NCBI GenBank assembly: GCA_030734395.1
Contig: JAUZTG010000034.1
Coordinates: 62,001-126,000, forward strand
Source of the DNA: Sarocladium kiliense
Lineage: Eukaryota; Ascomycota; Sordariomycetes; Hypocreales; Sarocladiaceae
Direction of reading: 5' to 3'
DNA length: 64,000 bases
Part shown: positions 1-11,963 of the stretch, in pieces
Numbering within the stretch: position 1 is the stretch's first letter
How the letters are laid out: every line of letters starts with the position of its first letter
Notes under the pieces: generated by a model
The model's database searches: none
What the model saw: the letters and a program-made list of their open reading frames with translations, nothing else
Told to the model about the DNA's origin: nothing
Translations under genes and position numbers: made by a program

Positions 1-735
1 CGTGCCACACCGGTCGATGACCCAGTCGTGACGGTCGAATGGGGGTGTGTAGCCGAGAATGGTGTTGATTCTTGCGGTTGGGGTCATAGTTTCCATTTTG
101 TTGGCGAAGGATTCGAGTTTGGGGCCGTCGCATCTGGGACATGTCTGTTAGCTTGCAATGCATCTCGAACAAGAACTATCAGGTAGAGCATACTTCGAAT
201 CCTTGAGGTAGGGCGCCTCCCACTTCTTGATCTCGTCCCATGCCCTCTCGTTCACAGCGTTATGAATCGGAACCACAGTCTTCATATCCGCGACCCGAGC
301 ATCGTATCCCTTCCTCTTCATCGCCTCGAAGAACATCTTCTCAGAGGGATACACCCAATTCCCTGACTTGTGCGTCTCGGAGTCAGCCGTCTCTGCATTC
401 GCAGAAGCACCGTGTTCGACAGGGCAAGCATCGGGATTGGATGTCGAGCGAGGAATGCTAGAGACTGTTCGGTCCGTGTCGAGGCCCGGTTTTTGACGGA
501 TTGGTTCTGAAGGTGGAGTGGTCGGGGAAGAGGTTGAGGAGGACCATGGAAGGTACGAGGTAAAGGTCTGGGTCCATGATTTGGAGGGTTTAGAGAGGGA
601 GGTGTGATCGACGGGGCATGCTGCAGGTGGTGGGATTGAGGATGCGGACTGTTTGGCAGCTTCGGAGGCGCGAGCTTGGGCGAGCCATGCGTCGCGAGTC
701 TTGTGGTCGACGGGGCAAGCGTCTTTGTCGGCCAT
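1..735 (-). CDS. Holocytochrome-c synthase (cytochrome c heme lyase), 3' end cut by window edge
   Basis: Exons 735-194 and 133-1 (the gene runs off the left edge). The enzyme attaches heme covalently to the CXXCH motif of apocytochrome c in the mitochondrial intermembrane space. The N-terminal part carries three CPV heme-regulatory motifs in the contexts ACPVDH, ACPVDH and ACPVEH. Family blocks follow: WVYPSEKMFFEAMKRKG, then VPIHNAVNERAWDEIKKWE. After the intron come CDGPKLESF and PFDRHDWVIDRCG, which are highly conserved in the family. The intron (GTATGC...CCCAG, 60 nt) contains a GCTAAC branch point and joins the frame exactly. The start is the ATG at 735 (MADKDACPVDH); the open frame extends further upstream only through non-ATG codons. 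The reading is secure; only the C-terminus is missing. Confidence 0.93.
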
Positions 736-2186
736 AGTGGTGGTCAATGATTTGGAGGCTGGGGAGACTGCGCCCGGGAAGATTGAGAGATAGCGTCCGC
801 CGTAGAAGGTCGAACTTCACGATGTCGCAGCGCGTGGTGTTGGAGATGGGTTTCCCAAAAATTGCACAAGTAATCCGCGTGTTCAGGTTGGCAGGACCCC
901 TTTTGGGCCTAGTTCGGCCCCGTTCTTACGCAGATCCTCCTCCATTGAAAGTCCAGAGTGAGTGCAGAGGACCTGGACCAGAAACCATTGATAACTTGCA
1001 TAATACTACCTCGTGCTCTGCCTGCGCCCCAACCAGATCTTGCTATAAACTGTAGGAGCCCGCTGTATGCTACTCGCATCCGTTACCGCGACTCGTCCGG
1101 CGTCTTACCACTTCCGCTGCCACAACCAAGGCGACTGTATCCTCGAAACCCCATGCCCTCCTCCCGGTCAAAGGCGTGAACATAGCATCTACAGACCTAC
1201 CAACCTTTGCAATCAACCCCAGCCAGTCACTAGGCAGATGGTGCGGCATATCACACCGCAAGATGCCATCAACAGAAACAGCCAGGCGACCCCGATATGC
1301 CCACCGGGGCAATCTAGGAAACTCTGCCTCTGATCAACGTACGGCCCCGCAATGAGATTGAGATTCTTTACTCATGCACTCAATAACTGACAGCTTGAGT
1401 AGCCGAGCTGTAGCCGCAGGAAACGAGACGAGTAAGGGGTTGTGACGACGAGGAGAGCGGCCAGGCGGTTTGACGTCAACATCAAGAGTGAAGAGAATGA
1501 CCGCAATGCTAATGGATTCTGGTGTCAGAGTTTAGTACGAGAAAGAGACAAAGCTTGAGTACACAGCGCACTTACCTCCAAGCAAATGGATATTCTACCA
1601 TGCAGCGCAGCGAAAGATGGGACTGCAAGTTGCCAGCCCACTCAGGATCGCGCCTAGAGATCCATGCTTACTTCCATCGTAAGGCTCCCCAAGGAGCAAG
1701 CCTTCATCCTTCGCAGTAGTAATCTGCTGTTTTACTGGTTCTGTTGTTTAAGGATGCGAACCAGTTGAATGCGTTTGAATGGTCCAGTGGCTCTGCATGG
1801 TGTCACTTATGGCGTATTGCTCGGGTTTTGTCCGCACTGTCAGGGCCGGGAATTAGCAACTGTCCGATCCGTCCAGCGGTGCCCGTTAAGTCCACTCTCA
1901 ACGACAGCATGGACGCAAATTGACAAGATCAACAGAGTCCTTGCATATCAGCCTTGTATGTTTACGGATGACCATCAGCTTGGCGACATGTCAAGTTCTG
2001 CGATTGGACGGCACGCGAGCCAGATCTGTTGTGCAGAAGGGCTATGACAGTACATCGAGTGTATTATATAAGGCCAATAGCTGGTCTTGTCCATACAGAA
2101 AACGAAAACATACTGCAGTCATTCAGCCTTACTCTCTGTCCATTTCGAAACACCGCTTCCTTCGTTGATCATTGCAGTTAGAAAGT
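736..2186. other. Intergenic, no supported gene
   Basis: Upstream of both the heme lyase (-) and the SDR gene (+), so it holds two divergent promoters. A minus-strand open stretch at about 1312-1070 reads somewhat like coding sequence, but it starts without ATG, has no recognisable homologue and could be a relic. The other open frames here are short and overlap one another. I see no repeat or RNA gene. Confidence 0.5.
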
Positions 2187-3384
2187 ATGCCTGGCTTCTC
2201 AAATATCTTCACGCAGTTCTTCCCCCCGAAGCCTGGCTTCACGGAGAAAGATGTCCCAGACTTAAGTGGTTTGGTAAGTCGAGTCCGATCTCAGCGTAAT
2301 TCAATACAAGACCGTGAATGGGAGCTCCTCGAATAGGGATGCCCTCGTCTCTGCTATGTCTCAATTCTTGAGCATCTCTCTAACAGTGCTCACCCAAGCT
2401 AACAATCTCCCGATAACTAGGTATACATCGTCACGGGGGCCAATTCTGGCATCGGCAAAGGTCTCGCCGGTCTTCTCTACTCCAAAAATGCCACCGTATA
2501 CGTCGGTGCACGGTCCGAAGCGAAAGCCATCGCCGCCATCGACGAACTCAAGGCGGCCTCGCCATCATCGACAGGGAGCCTCACATTCATGCCCCTTGAT
2601 CTAGCTGACCTCAGCAAGATCAAGCAATCTGTCGACTTCTTCCTTGCCCGAGAACGAAAACTTCACGTTCTATTCAACAACGCAGGGGTGATGAAGGTAG
2701 CACCCGGTGAAGAGAATGCAAAGACGGTCCAAGGCCACGAGATACACATGGGGACCAACTGTCTGGGCACATTTCTCTTTACAAGGCTTCTCACCCCGAT
2801 ACTGAGCGACGCGGCGAAGACTGCAGCGCCCGGACAAGTCAGAGTCGTATGGCTGTCCTCGACGATCGACATTCCCGCCGAGAAAAAAACAGGGTTAGAT
2901 TTAAACAATCTTGACTTCAAATCGCCCAAGCCGGCAATGAATCGCTATGGCTTCAGCAAAGTCGGCAACTACTTTCAAGCCGTAGAGTACGCGCGACGGA
3001 CAAAGGATGTCGGCATTGTGAGCCTGGCTCTAAATCCCGGCAACTTGCGATCGAACCTGTACAGTGAGCATGGCGCCTTGACCAGAGCTGCCTTGAACTT
3101 GATCACTTATCCGCCGATCAATGGCTCTTACGCCCTTCTATATGCTGGGCTGTCCTCGGACATCACTCCCCAAGCTACTGGCAGTTTCGGTAAGAACCAT
3201 GCTGCGCCAAGCAACCCCGTGAGCGTTCGAAGCTAACATGGCATGAACAGTGTTTCCATTCGGTCGACTTCACCCTCCTCGAGATGATATCGTTCTTGCG
3301 GCGAAGCGTAAAGAGGATGGCGGCACCGGTACCGGGCCTCAGTTTTGGCAGTGGTGTGAGGACCAAGTCAAGTCTTTTGTATAG
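2187..3384 (+). CDS. Short-chain dehydrogenase/reductase, retinol-dehydrogenase/WW-domain-oxidoreductase-like
   Basis: Exons 2187-2273, 2421-3189 and 3251-3384; 329 aa. This is an NAD(P)-dependent Rossmann-fold oxidoreductase of the classical SDR type. It shows the cofactor-binding TGANSGIG motif at the start of exon 2, the NNAG motif (LFNNAGV), a WLSS segment carrying the catalytic serine, and YGFSK as the catalytic YxxxK. NPGNLRSNLY follows, the usual PG motif after the active site. The first 29 residues (MPGFSNIFTQFFPPKPGFTE) match the leader commonly seen in fungal members of this group. Introns are canonical (GTAAGT...CTAG with CTAAC; GTAAGA...ACAG). The substrate cannot be deduced. No neighbouring gene suggests a pathway. 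Confidence 0.9.
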
Positions 3385-4209
3385 GCCTGCGTGGTAGTCG
3401 CAAGGCTTCTCTACAAGTTCTGTCGGCGCACTTGATACCATAAAGTGATTCATCATTTCCCTTTATCCTAGTTTCTCAAATATATTGAATTCCCATGGGC
3501 AGCAACCGCGGGAAGGCAGTTCGCTTCACAAGGCCAATTCTGTAGACGAGTCTGGTTTTGAATTGATAGTTGTGATTCGCTGCAAACGCCACGATATCCA
3601 CTATGTCAGTGCCACTATCGACATGCACGATTGACTCGCCAAACAAGGGCCGGATATCGCCTCGAAGCTTCCATGTAAGCCGCAGTCAGGCGTCGGTATC
3701 GCCCAGCCGCTGCATGACATACAAAACCCACCATGAAGGTAGCAATATTCATCCTAGCCACAGTCATCCCATTCCCTTCCGGCAATTACATCACCAGCGC
3801 CCGGCAAGACGGTGGCAGTTGCACGATCTGCTGCCGATCTCGATGTTCAGGACCAGAAACTCCGGAGCCATACCCACGATATCTCCACATGGATCATCCC
3901 TCAGCCTCGACACTCATGCCAGGCACGCAGCTTACGCAGAAAGCCTCCTGTCAGGCAAAAATGAAGAAAAGAAAAGCTCTAACCTTCCCCCACATTGATG
4001 ATTTCATCGGACAGATAGGTGAAGTCATGTCTGTCATGACGTCGCCGGTCTGCGCTCCGGACCCTTTTCACTCGTGAAGCTACAAAAGTGAGATGATGCC
4101 TGCATTCCTCCCCTCATGAACATTTTCATCATACACATAATTCTCACACGAGTCTATTACAAGTCCTACATCTTAATTCCTTTACATCAACTCAGAAACA
4201 TACTTCACA
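3385..4209. other. Intergenic, one doubtful small ORF
   Basis: Contains the SDR 3' region and the promoter of the next gene. An ORF at 3733-4077 begins with a hydrophobic, signal-peptide-like stretch (MKVAIFILATVIP) and has a few cysteines. It lacks the codon regularity of the neighbours, and a second frame is open across the same bases. I treat it as unproven. Confidence 0.35.
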
Positions 4210-4837
4210 ATGGTTGACTACGAGCAAATCTCCAAGCAGGCCGAGGCCGACCTCAATACCAAGAGCGCAAAGACCGGCGAGCGTGGCCTCAACACTGTCG
4301 ACGATGGCGGTGCCAACGCTGCTTTCGCAGAGAAGAAGTTTGAGACCGCAGAGGTTCTCCAGGGTGATGAGCTGAGCACAAACCGGGGCTACAACAAGCG
4401 CATTCCCCCCAGCGAAGGTGGCATCCTCGATGACCGTGGCCGGTAAGTCTTCACTCCATTCTCACGACTGTTCACACTCAGTATACTAACAATTCACCAG
4501 TCAAACCCGTGGTGAGCACTACGAAGGCAAAGGCGGTCCCCTCGACAAAATCGAGCACACCGGCGACAACGATAACGATGTCGTCCCCGCCCGCGTCCCC
4601 AAAGTCAGCGGCCTAGGCTCCGTCAACGACATCGCCACCCAAGGCCAAGCCGCCAGCCAAAACAACGTCGGCAAGAACCCTCCTGGCCCTGGCGGCCAGA
4701 AGTACCAGGGCGAGAACTACTACGAGCCCGAGAGCGTACCTGGCTCCATCTCGGCGGAGGGTTATGAGGCGCCGGCGAGTGTTGTCGAGGCGAGTCGGGA
4801 GGCGGAGCAGCCGGAGAGGTTTGGCCCGCCGCAGTAA
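4210..4837 (+). CDS. Small hydrophilic, probably disordered protein of unknown function
   Basis: Exons 4210-4442 and 4501-4837; 189 aa. The intron has GTAAGT, TACTAAC and CACCAG signals and splits an Arg codon. The protein is rich in Gly, Glu, Asp, Lys and Asn, with no hydrophobic core, signal peptide or membrane segment. Segments such as RIPPSEGGILDDRGRQTRGEHYEGKG and GGQKYQGENYYEPESVPGS are low in complexity but clearly coding. The composition resembles stress- or dehydration-related (LEA/conidiation-type) fungal proteins, which is only an analogy. The strong codon bias (C/G third positions) suggests high expression. Function unknown. Confidence 0.85.
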
Positions 4838-5262
4838 AGGGCTTTGGGAATCGGATTGGCGTTGGTCATTTGTTTAGACTTTTTGTATGAGTATGATGAT
4901 TGCAGATGAGAATATCAGCGGTGAACAACTCACTAAATGTTCAAGTTCTATGATGTGACAGAGTTGACGTTTCTGCTAAGGACTCAATTCAGCAGTTAGT
5001 AGCTCGGTACTATCGAGTCCCCTTCGGGCGAAGTGTCACAAAGGCGGAGGTGTTACCTGTTTACTTGAGAGTTCATGATTCATTAAATGCTATGTCTTTC
5101 AAACGCCACTTCAGATGCCTTGCCACCTGCGCACAGTAAGTAAACTTTTCCAGCCGCCCAGCACCCATTTCTGAATTTATCAACTCCTCCCCTATGCTCC
5201 ATGCCTATGCTCCGAATCTTGGTCGTCAACTTCGTATGCTATCTGTGTTTATGTCGAATGCG
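4838..5262. other. Intergenic between convergent genes
   Basis: Holds the 3' flanks of the small disordered protein gene (+) and the methyltransferase gene (-). I see no further coding or repeat signal. Confidence 0.5.
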
Positions 5263-6902
5263 TCAATAAGGCTTCCGTCCATAGACGAAATAGCTATTGC
5301 ACCATTGGTCAGCTTCTTTTCCAGCGCAACACCATGGCTGGTTCTCCATTACTCACATTGGCCAATAGGCGTGTATCTTGGTGTCCTTCAAGTCCTTCCT
5401 CGTCGCTGCACAGAATACCCTCGTCTGCTCTGGGGTCCAACCAAGACCACGCGTAAAATGTGCTAGGGACAGTCCATCCAGACCTCCTGCAATGTTCGCG
5501 TAGGCCCAAGCCCCCAGCTCCTTGTGGCCCCTATCTCGAGGCCAGGTATTTGTCGGCCACTTCTTCTGCACTTCAACAATATCTTCGAATCCCGCATCCG
5601 CGAGATACTTCTTGTACTCATCAACAGGGAAAACGGGCCGACCGAGATTCTTGCCAGCGTCAAGGCAGTATTGGCACCACAGTGCGAGGGAACTTTCAGG
5701 ATCTAAGGTGCCGTCGTCTGATCGGGCGGGAAGGGCCATGTCTTGGAGCTCGAGATAGCCTCCAGGTTCGAGATTATCGTAGGCTACCTTGATCATGCCT
5801 GGAAGATCCTCGAAACAGCCGAGCATCATGCGAGCGAATATGAAGTCAAACTTGGTGCGCCATGTCCATTCCTTCTCTAAGTCGTCGATTTCGAAGCTGA
5901 GATTGGGGGGAACACTTATGCAGTTAGCACCCGTCTGTGGCAGACCGTCCAGCAAGGTCAGTCTCTTCTGATCAAACCTACAAGTCTGGTTGGATCGGGC
6001 TGAGGTCAACGCCAGTCACCTATGAAGGTCAGCTTCAACATGAACGAACGGGCAGGAGTAGCCAAACCTGAGCATCTGGATGCATGTCCGCTGTCATGAA
6101 GTCAGCACCAGCTTAAGGTGCCGAATCAAGGTGTGACACTTACCATAGTCCATTGCCCAACTTCCAGTCCCAGTGCCCATGTCTAAGACATTTGAGGCTC
6201 CTTTGGCTTTGGGGCACATTGCTAGCTCTCCGTCCAGCGTGCGGATATACAGCTCATGTTGTAGATCTATAAAGAGTCAGAAGATGCATCAAGCATGGCA
6301 CTTCGGCGCAATTTCCCCACCTAATCTTTCATTCTCCGTCTAACGAGAGGTGAATCATTAGTAATGCTGGTTTGGAAGTAAACATGGCGCCTGGTTTTGG
6401 ACATCGACGAACACTATCATTCGGCAGAACATATTCTACCCTTCAGTCAGTATGCAGTGCTCTCGAGCAACTGAGAATGTATACGTGAGCTAGCCACAAG
6501 AGTACTTACTGCCTCGGCTCAGACCGTGGTAGCTCCGTCCATTCTCTTCATGATACGCGAGGACGCTTGACGAAAGTGATGCGACGGAAGAGTCGAGATC
6601 CTGTATAGTAGTTGTAAGTCTTCAGATCGACAGGCGCGCTGCCCAGGAACTGCGCGGGTAGTTGATATGCCTTACCTCACCAAGAGCCGAGTCGGCATCA
6701 TCGTTCTCAGCAGGCTGGAGGAGGTCATCCGAGTCAGTTCATCCAACGCACGGCTGGAAGTGGAACATGGAGCAGGACGAACCATGGCGTCCTGGATCTC
6801 GATAGTGGGGCCTTCGCTTAATTCGGGAGGATCGTTCGCGACCGGCTGCACAGCCGAGGTAGCGGCGGCCTTCGCCTGGGATGCCTGCTCGTCGTCTGTC
6901 AT
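5263..6902 (-). CDS. LaeA-like SAM-dependent methyltransferase
   Basis: Ten exons: 6902-6783, 6714-6676, 6600-6510, 6435-6413, 6339-6321, 6266-6144, 6090-6068, 6019-5982, 5914-5357, 5293-5263; 354 aa. It belongs to the class I methyltransferases of the LaeA/TAM-domain type, which often act in or on fungal secondary metabolism. Landmarks in order: an acidic N-terminus; ENGRSYHGLSRGKYVLPND and ERLDLQHEL (the family's conserved entry region); SAM motif I VLDMGTGTGSWAMDY (GTGTG at 128-132); VTGVDLSPIQPDFVPPN; FEIDDLEKEW; FDFIFARMMLGC; LEPGGYLELQD; and the C-terminal end YFVYGRKPY. Three exons are only 19-23 nt, which is unusual, but every junction restores the family alignment. It is divergent from the P450 gene, with 569 bp between the start codons. 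Confidence 0.88.
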
Positions 6903-7471
6903 GATGTGTTGCCTTTTGTTGGTAGCAAATAGGAAGTGACAGGTCCGTTGTTGACAGAGGAACTGGGATGGGGTGGGTGTTTGGGGTTGTCGCGTGGGAT
7001 TGTGGGTTATTAGGGGGAGTTTAGGTGCAACAAAGAACAAACAGGGAGGGAACCAAAGTTCAGCTAAAGCATTGACAGGGCGGGGCGGGGCGGGGCCTTG
7101 TTCACTGGCCAGTGGCTATCAGTGGGAACGACGGCGGTGCTAGACCTGTTACAGGGGACTTCAGCCGGCTTCCGCGCCCACTTGGCGGCGGAAAGGGCCA
7201 CTACAGGGTCCCGCTGACCGCAGCCGGGCCGCTGAGATTAGCGGGATTAGTCATATTAGATCCCGCATGTGCTTCGTCTCGTGTCCCCCCGTCCCTGATG
7301 CTACAGCTGAGCTCTCCACTCCTCTCTCTTATTAGCTTTGGGTCGTCTCGTCTCTCCTGAGGTATGCGCGTCGTTGGAGCTTCTACAACCGGCGAACACT
7401 TTACTTATTGCATGCCCTTCCAGATTGGTCGCCAGTTTTCCCCGGTTCCGATCTGACCAACAGGCACGAAC
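6903..7471. promoter_or_regulatory. Shared divergent promoter region of the methyltransferase and P450 genes
   Basis: The 569 bp lie between the two start codons. They include a G-rich run of repeated GGGGC units at about 7078-7097 and the pyrimidine-rich tract usual upstream of fungal genes. Co-regulation of the two genes is inference. Confidence 0.45.
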
Positions 7472-9440
7472 ATGGCGAGCGTCCAACAGTTCCTCGGAGC
7501 CTTATTCCGGGACGCACTGAGCGCCTGGCGATCATTGTCTGGTACCGCCCTCGTGACGGGGTTCGCCGGCACAGCGACAGTCCTGTTTCTTGCCGATACT
7601 TTTCGCGCTTGGTACCGTTTGTCTCACGTACCGGGACCCTTCTGGGCGGCAATCTCCAAGTTTTGGATGGTCAGACAGTCGCTCAAGGGACAGCAGCCGT
7701 ACGCAATCCAAGAGTTGAATGAGAAGTATGGTGAGTACGGCGCTTCGCTGGTGCCATGTGGCATTGTGTCACTAACCTTAGGTCTCAGGATCGCTCGTAC
7801 GCATCGGCCCAAATGAGCTGGCCACTGCGGACCCCAATGTCTTGCGTCGCATGATGGCTATCCGTTCCACATACGCAAGAGGACCCTGTAGGTGATCGCT
7901 CTTGAGCATTCAAGCCTCGTCGTTGTTGCACTGAAGCCATCTAATTACTTGTATTTCAGGGTATAATGCGCTCCGCTTTGAGCCTGGCAAGGACAATCTA
8001 TTTTCCCAGCGTGATGAAGAAGCACACATGGCACTGCGGAAAAAGATGGCTGCTGGTGTAAGTTGGTTCAATCAATCATTTTCCTCCCTCAGTCGTACCT
8101 GCCACGGACCAGTCCCTCTTCCGTGTTACACAGCACCAATTAAACGGGCGTTGGCTGACCGCTTCTAGTACTCTGGTAAAGAGAACGAGTCAATGGAGGA
8201 CACTGTCAATGAGCACGTCGCAAAGCTGATCCACCTCCTGGAAACTAAGTATCTGTCGAAAGATGACCAGTATCACCCAGTAGACATTGCTCAGAAGATT
8301 CAGTTCTTCTCTTTGGACGTGATTAGTGACCTAGCCTTCGGACAAGCCTTTGGATATATCGATCAAGATGCCGATGTATTCGACTTCATCAAGATCACCC
8401 GCTCTTTCTTCCCTGTCGCATTGGTGATGGCCAACCTGCCTGCAGTGGTCACCATCTTGCATTCTCGTCTCTTCCGGAGTGCATTGCCAAAGGAAACCGA
8501 CAAGCTTGGTTTCGGCGCTTTTATCGGGTGAGCGTGCCTTATCGTGCCACAGTCATCGACGGAATGCTGACAGTGTGTAACAGCGTGGCCAACAAGAAGG
8601 TCGCTGAGCGGTTCGGCCCAAATGCTGTGTCACACCCCGACATGCTGGGCTCCTTCATTCGCCACGGTCTCAACCAAGAGGAAGCCTCTCGAGAGTCTCT
8701 CCTCAACGTCGTTGCCGGTAGCGACACCTCCGCAACTACCATCCGTCTCATGCTTGTTAGCCTCCTCAGCAATCCGTCCGCCTACAGCAAGCTTCAGAAG
8801 GAGATCGACGACGGTATCAAAGCCGGCAAGATCTCATCGCCCGTCACCGATGCCGAGGCTCGTCAGCTGCCGTACCTCCAAGCCGCCGTAAAGGAAGGAC
8901 TCCGCATTAAGGCTCCTGCTGCCGGGCCCTTGTTCAAGACCGTGCCGCCAGAGGGTGATGTGATTGATGGGAAGTTCATCCCTGGAGGAACACAAATTGG
9001 CACATCGCCGTTCGGCGTCTACCACTCTAAGGAGGTGTTTGGTGAGGCTGCGAGCCTCTTCCTCCCTGAGCGCTGGCTTGTCGATGATGAGGAGCGTGTC
9101 GCGGCCATGTCTGGTGTTGTCGATCTTGTTTTCTCCACCGGCAAGTACCAATGTCTTGGAAAGTCTGTTGCGTTGATGGAGATCAATAAGATCTTTGTTG
9201 AGGTAAGAATCCCCTCTGATCATGGGGAGTGTGGGTTCACGACAGGCTACTGACCTACGATGCGCAGCTCCTGAGACGGTTCGACTTTGCTATGGCTCGC
9301 CCAGAAAGGCCATTACATATCATCAATGCCGTAAGCGGAGGCTTTGCGATTATATATGTGATGTTTTTACTAATTATACATTCTAGGGCATTTGGCTTAT
9401 TGAAGACTTCCCAGTGCGAATTACACGGCGTGAACTTTGA
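7472..9440 (+). CDS. Cytochrome P450 monooxygenase, pisatin-demethylase-like
   Basis: Seven exons: 7472-7730, 7789-7887, 7960-8057, 8169-8527, 8584-9202, 9268-9330, 9387-9440; 516 aa. This is a membrane-anchored heme monooxygenase. An N-terminal hydrophobic anchor (about residues 22-42) precedes the Pro-rich hinge VPGPFWA. The I-helix oxygen-binding motif is AGSDTS (316-321). The K-helix ExxR is E376-G-L-R379, followed by LPERW. The heme loop FSTGKYQCLG places the iron ligand at Cys462. Exon ends agree with the family alignment through the final DFPVRITRREL. The substrate is unknown. The closest family resemblance I recognise is to fungal pisatin demethylase-type CYPs. Divergent neighbour: the LaeA-like methyltransferase. 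Confidence 0.92.
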
Positions 9441-10501
9441 TTGGCAAGCGTTATGGTTTTGGTCTTTGCACGTGCACGAGCTTTGGAGCATAATATTCTT
9501 CCTCATTTGTATTCATGGGTCACATTATTTGTTCACATAGTACGAGAATCCGACTTACTTTCTCATCCTGTGTTAATTGATACTAGGAGGCCTGAGAAGT
9601 GGCAACAACAAAGTCACATGCAAGGTTGTGGCGTGCAGGTGAACGGAACAAGTGAGGAGGAAGTACCCAGAGCCTGAAGTGAAATGCCATATCCACATGT
9701 CAAGGCTAAAAGTCACCGGCAGTATGGCAGTTCTCTTGAACCATTGCTAGGATGGTCAAGTAGGCACCAGACTCTGTCGCATTTTGTTGATTTCGCACCG
9801 TTGTAGCTGGGTTCCCCAGCGCTTTCTCAGGCAGGTTACCTTAGAATCCAGCAAGACATCGGACCAGGCTGGTCGAATCGATTCGGGCTCTGTAATTCGA
9901 CAGCTCCCGTCAAGTCGAACGACCCATTTGGGTTTTCCATAGATAGACACGAACATGACTAGTCCAATACCGTTCCAACAAAGCTTGAGATATTGTATTA
10001 TGTCTGGACAGCGATTCCTGAACCAACGAAGTGAACAAAGCTGCTGCTACGGGTACAGTTCAATTTAACGTCGTAGGCAGCGGCGATCTTGCAAAGGCCA
10101 CGGGTCTGTTTTCTTCCAAAAGTAATACCTTTTAGTAATTACTTATAAATTATATTACTTAATTATTAAAATATCCATCACAGCTTAGGTTAAAACCTAG
10201 CTTACCCTGGACAGACAACTCACAGTAAATCTTACCAACTAAGGTCGATCGTTACATGTCATCTCAGGTGGTTGTAGGGTAGCGGACCTGGTGCAAACGT
10301 CACGGCTGCAACCACCTGACCCCGGACCCCCGACACAGCCTAGAAGCATCACATGCAACCTCAACGTACAGACGGTCTCGAGTCACCATCTCCAGTCACC
10401 ATCTCCAGCATTCCATCCATTTTGGTCTCAACTGACCTGCACATCATGTCTTACCCCACCGCGAAGTTATAGTACCTACTTTTGCCTCTCTCTCTCCCAC
10501 A
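9441..10501. other. Intergenic with AT-rich block and imperfect hairpin
   Basis: No gene supported. Bases 10121-10176 are strongly AT-rich compared with the surroundings. Just after them, an inverted repeat (arms about 10182-10191 and 10194-10202, one bulged base) could form a hairpin. The last 200 bp are pyrimidine-rich and look like the promoter and leader of the battenin gene. Confidence 0.5.
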
Positions 10502-11963
10502 ATGAGCGGTCGCTCTCCTTCTTCCTCCGGCCTGCTGCCTCTGCCAGGCACTCCATCATCCTCCTGGGCGGTCTACTCAGCGAAGATGCAGAGCCTCCTG
10601 CACCACCCCGATATGCGCGTCGTTGTCGCATTCTGGTTTCTCGGTACATACTTGACCTCTGAAGTCCAGCTCATCCGAATTGCCGTCCCGCTGACTCTCC
10701 ATAGGCCTTATCAATAACGTCCTCTACGTCATCATTCTCTCCGCTGCCCAAGACCTCGTCGGCACGCTCCCAAAAGGCATCGTCCTCCTCGCCGATGTTA
10801 TGCCCTCGTTTCTCGTCAAGCTCATCGCTCCGTACTTCATCCACCGCGTTCCCTACTCGATCCGCGTTCTCATCTTCATTGCCCTCTCCGCCTCAGGCAT
10901 GCTCCTCGTCGCGCTTACGCCGGCCGATCGCTCCGTCGCAGTCAAGCTCGTGGGTGTTGTCTTTGCGAGCTTGAGCAGTGGAGGTGGTGAGCTCAGCTTC
11001 CTCGGCTTGACACACTTCTACGGCACGATAAGCTTAGCTGGATGGGGTTCTGGGACGGGAGCTGCTGGGTTAGTTGGGGCTGGGCTATATGTGATGATGA
11101 CGGAGTGGTGGAGATTCAGCGTGAGGGACAGTCTACTGTTCTCAGCTTGCCTGCCGGTAGTGATGCTGGTGAGCTTTTTCGTTGTGTTGCCGAGGGGGCC
11201 ATTGAAGCAGAATGCCCAGACGAAGAGCTACGAGGCAGTGCCTGAGAGGGACGTGGAGGATGAAAGGGAGGACAACGACGACGACGACGAGATACCCCCA
11301 GGAGCTGCATCGTCTGCTCTTCTTGCTCCAGGTGGCTCTGTGGCAGCTACAGCATATGCATCGCACTCCCATCACCACGAGCACGTGACCTTCGAGCGAA
11401 ACCTACGCCGCGTAAAAGCTCTCTTCATTCCATACATGGGCCCGATGCTTCTCGTCTACATCTCTGAGTATATCATCAATCAAGGCGTAGCACCTACGCT
11501 CCTTTTCCCCGTCGAAGAATCGCCTTTCCGAGAATTTCGCGGCTTCTACCCCTTCTACAGTTTCCTCTACCAACTCGGAGTCTTCATCTCCCGTTCCTCC
11601 ATCGCCTTCCTCCGCATCCGCCACCTCTACCTCCCCTCACTTCTTCAATTCGGCAACCTCATTCTCCTCACCCTCCACGCGTTGCTCTACTTCCTGCCAT
11701 CCGTCTACGTGGTATTCCTGATTGTGTTCTGGGAGGGTCTTCTGGGTGGTGCAGTGTACGTCAACTGCTTCGCAGATATCATGGAGAAGGTGCCGGTGGA
11801 GGATCGCGAGTTCAGTCTTGGGGCGACGAGTGTGAGCGATAGCGCTGGGATCTGTCTGGCAGGTATCGTGGGGATTGTGTTAGAACCAAGGCTATGTGCC
11901 TATCAGGTCGCGCATGGAAGGGATTGGTGCACGAGGATTGAGGCGTCCCATGCGGGGAGATGA
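10502..11963 (+). CDS. BTN1: CLN3/battenin family lysosomal-vacuolar membrane protein (BTN1 homologue)
   Basis: Exons 10502-10643 and 10705-11963; 466 aa. The family acts at the vacuole in pH and basic amino-acid homeostasis and endosome-vacuole traffic. Many hydrophobic segments are spread through the sequence. Conserved blocks visible are FWFLGLINNVLYVIILSAAQD (across the intron), SSGGGELSFLGLTHFY, GWGSGTGAAGLVGAG, a long hydrophilic acidic loop (about 200-250) with a His cluster, and near the end EFSLGATSVSDSAGI followed by the C-terminal LCAYQVAHGRDWC. The intron is short (GTACAT...CATAG) and splits a Gly codon. Length is close to that of other fungal members. Confidence 0.94.

Noticed and set aside
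1070..1312. Minus-strand frame with protein-like wording
   Set aside because: No ATG, no identified upstream exon and no family. Mentioned only in the intergenic entry.
3733..4077. Possible small secreted protein (hydrophobic start, several Cys)
   Set aside because: The signal-like start is suggestive, but the rest is irregular and another frame is open across it. Not enough to call a gene.
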